Origin: an uncultured Clostridium sp.
Lineage (GTDB): Bacteria; Bacillota; Clostridia; Lachnospirales; Lachnospiraceae
NCBI GenBank assembly: GCA_905192625.1
Contig: CAJJLI010000067.1
Coordinates: 1 to 8,262 of the forward strand
DNA length: 8,262 nucleotides
Reading direction: 5' to 3'
Positions within the stretch are counted from its first letter, which is position 1. Each line of letters starts with the position of its first letter. Under the pieces are notes generated by a model that saw nothing but the letters and a program-made list of their open reading frames with translations, was not told the origin of the DNA and searched no databases. The position numbers and the translations under genes are program-made. Positions 6,507 through 8,262 of this stretch are shown one piece after another.

Positions 6507-6540
6507 GTATTCAGTGTTATAAAAGAAGAGGTGACCAATT

Positions 6541-7452
6541 TTGAAAAAACTAATAGTATTAGGTAGTCTGAATATGGATCTTTCCATTCAAAGTGATTAT
6601 ATGCCAAAAAGCGGAGAGACAATGAATGGGTATGGTTTCTTAATGAACTCTGGCGGTAAAGGTGGTAATCAAGCAGTAGCAGCAGCAAAACTTGGTGTTG
6701 ATGTTAAGATGATTGGTAAAGTAGGAAATGATATTTTTGGTAAGCAATTGGTGGAAGACTTAAATCAATATGGAGTGGATACTACCAATGTAGAGATTGA
6801 CAATGATGTATCCTCTGGTGTTGCAATTATAACAAGATGTAATAACGACAATAGAATTATTTTAAGCAATGGGGCAAATCATGCATTAAAATTTGATTGT
6901 GTAAAGGAGACGTTAAACAAGATAGGTTGCAAAGGCGATATCTTTTTAACGCAGTTGGAAAATGAATATGAGGTTGTTAAGGAATCCATTAAATATGCCA
7001 AGGAGTTAGGACTTTACACGATTTTAAATCCAGCACCAGCTAAAAAATTAGAAGATGAGATATATCAGCATTTGGATTTAATTATTGTAAATCAGAGTGA
7101 ATGTGAGCTGTTGACCGGAATTTATCCAGATAATAAAGACTTGTATCAAGAAGCGTTGGAACAATTCCGAACAAAAGGTGTTGATGCCATAATTACCCTT
7201 GGTACAGATGGTAGTATAACAAACTATCAAAATTCTTTTGAGTATATCGAATCAAAAAAAGTAAAAGCAGTAGATACTACAGCAGCAGGGGATTCTTATA
7301 TTGGTGCATTGTGTAGTTATCTTGTTGAAGATAAAAACTTTATTGAAGGTTTAAATTTTGCTTCTAAGGTAGCCGCAGTAACAGTTACAAAAGAAGGCGC
7401 ACAAGTAGCAATCCCTACAATAAATGAGGTTATGGAGTATTTTAAAGAATAG
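6541..7452 (+). CDS. rbsK: Ribokinase (PfkB family)
   Basis: The 303 residues match the usual ribokinase length. The enzyme phosphorylates D-ribose with ATP to ribose 5-phosphate in the cytoplasm, feeding the pentose phosphate pathway and nucleotide synthesis. Visible landmarks are the N-terminal GSLNMDL (8-14), first PfkB signature GGKGGNQAVAAAKLG (38-52), NPAPA before the VNQSECELLTG segment, TLGTDGS, and the second signature DTTAAGDSY with catalytic base Asp251. The start codon is TTG: GAGGTG at 6528-6533 lies 7 bases upstream, and the MKKLIVLGSLNMD beginning is exactly where ribokinases begin. Another PfkB sugar kinase specificity cannot be fully excluded, but the motif wording and the nucleoside hydrolase gene 64 bases downstream favour ribose. 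It probably shares a transcript with that gene, as no terminator lies between them. Confidence 0.9.
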   Translation: MKKLIVLGSLNMDLSIQSDYMPKSGETMNGYGFLMNSGGKGGNQAVAAAKLGVDVKMIGKVGNDIFGKQLVEDLNQYGVDTTNVEIDNDVSSGVAIITRCNNDNRIILSNGANHALKFDCVKETLNKIGCKGDIFLTQLENEYEVVKESIKYAKELGLYTILNPAPAKKLEDEIYQHLDLIIVNQSECELLTGIYPDNKDLYQEALEQFRTKGVDAIITLGTDGSITNYQNSFEYIESKKVKAVDTTAAGDSYIGALCSYLVEDKNFIEGLNFASKVAAVTVTKEGAQVAIPTINEVMEYFKE

Positions 7453-7516
7453 ATAAATAAGAGTTTTAGTAATTCATTCATATGGAGTATTACGTTATAG
7501 AAAAGGAGAGATTATT

Positions 7517-8262
7517 ATGAGCAAACGACCAATTATTATTGATACAGATCCTGGAATTGACGATGCCTTAGCAATCGCGATTGCATTATATGCGGAAGAA
7601 TTAGATGTTAAATTAATTACAACGGTAGCAGGAAACGTAGGTTTGGATAAGACAACATATAATGCACTACGCTTATTAAAATTTTTTAATAAAGAAAATA
7701 TACCAGTTGCAGAAGGTGCAGACAGACCATTATTAAGACCATATGAAGATGCAAGTTCTGTACATGGTAAGAGTGGTATGGAAGGCTATGATTTTGAAGA
7801 TCCAACACAAACTCCAATCAAAGATAATGCAGTGAATGCCATGAGAAATGTTATCATGGAGAGCAAAGAACCAATTACGATTGTAGCAATCGGACCATTA
7901 ACCAACATTGCACTGTTATTAAAGGTTTATCCAGAAGTGAAAAATAATATAAAAGAAGTGGTAATGATGGGTGGAAGTGCAGGCCGTGGTAATAAAGGAG
8001 TTATGTCAGAATATAATGTTGGCGTTGATCCAGAAGCTGCTCATATCTTATTCCACAGCGGACTTAACATTACGATGGTTGGACTTGATGTGGGTATGAA
8101 AGCCTTAGTTCTTCCTGAAGATAGTGAAGAGATTAAAACAATGAATAAAACAGGTGAAATGGCATATAGCTTATTTAAAAAATACCGTGGTGGTAGTTTT
8201 AATACTGGTCTAAAAATGTACGATAGTACAGCAATTGCGTATTTACTTGCTCCTGAAATGTA
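7517..8262 (+). CDS. Inosine-uridine preferring nucleoside hydrolase, 3' end outside window
   Basis: The first 248 residues are visible of a family of usually about 310. The enzyme cuts the N-glycosidic bond of ribonucleosides to give a free base and ribose. The N-terminal Asp cluster DTDPGIDD (9-16) binds the catalytic calcium. Other matches are TTVAGN (35-40), SVHG (81-84, with His83), IGPLTNIALL (125-134), MMGGSAGRGN (150-159), EYNVGVDPEAA (165-175) and MYDSTAIAYLL (234-244), where Asp236 should be the last calcium ligand. The residue before that Asp is Tyr235, where well-studied members have His. AAAAGGAG at 7501-7508 lies 8 bases before the ATG. There is no signal peptide, so action is cytoplasmic, after nucleoside uptake. 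The ribose released is the substrate of the ribokinase encoded just upstream. Confidence 0.92.
   Translation, partial: MSKRPIIIDTDPGIDDALAIAIALYAEELDVKLITTVAGNVGLDKTTYNALRLLKFFNKENIPVAEGADRPLLRPYEDASSVHGKSGMEGYDFEDPTQTPIKDNAVNAMRNVIMESKEPITIVAIGPLTNIALLLKVYPEVKNNIKEVVMMGGSAGRGNKGVMSEYNVGVDPEAAHILFHSGLNITMVGLDVGMKALVLPEDSEEIKTMNKTGEMAYSLFKKYRGGSFNTGLKMYDSTAIAYLLAPEM

Noticed and set aside
6515..6523. TGTTATAAA as an extended -10 promoter for ribokinase.
   Set aside because: No reasonable -35 is found (TAGTTA at best), and the transcript would begin inside the ribosome binding site.
7432..7492. TATGGAGTATT occurring at the end of ribokinase and again in the following gap, as a possible duplication or attachment site.
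   Set aside because: It is a single short match partly within coding sequence, with no integrase, tRNA or composition change nearby.

Overview
The window looks like chromosomal DNA of an AT-rich, anaerobic, low-GC Gram-positive bacterium, most likely a Clostridia/Lachnospiraceae member. The grounds are the base composition, AAGGAG-type ribosome binding sites, intrinsic terminators with U-tracts, a DcuC-type carrier and oxygen-sensitive iron-sulfur proteins. All supported genes lie on the + strand. No tRNA, rRNA, CRISPR array or mobile element was seen.

Left half (1-4268) is one tightly packed probable operon. In order it holds the 3' end of a two-domain rhodanese (sulfurtransferase), an unrecognised four-helix membrane protein, an iron-sulfur protein with two 4Fe-4S motifs and two CCG cysteine-rich domains (HdrD/GlpC-like), a small C_GCAxxG_C_C-family cysteine protein, and a 443-residue fusion of two transferases. 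The fusion joins a CofC-like nucleotidyl/glycosyl-transferase (TIGR04282-like) to a GT2 glycosyltransferase (TIGR04283-like). In other bacteria those two families accompany the radical SAM/selenodomain (ArsS-type, 'arsenosugar') genes. The set therefore suggests a sulfur, selenium or arsenic metabolite pathway combining redox chemistry, sulfur transfer and sugar/nucleotidyl transfer. The radical SAM partner itself is not in the window. The operon ends at a hairpin terminator (4220-4268).

A 355-bp intergenic region (4147-4501) then carries that terminator, several short repeats and a good promoter (TTGACA plus extended -10) for the next gene.

Right half (4502-8262) is a nucleoside/ribose salvage region. 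It holds a DcuC-family carrier with its own strong terminator, a GNAT acetyltransferase, a ribokinase with a TTG start, and the 5' part of a nucleoside hydrolase cut by the window edge. Nucleoside hydrolase releases ribose and ribokinase phosphorylates it, so these two act in sequence. The carrier next door may supply the substrate, which is inferred from position only.

Most notable are the transferase fusion with its altered nucleotide-binding motif, the unusual redox/transferase operon around it, and the DcuC-type carrier beside nucleoside catabolism genes.
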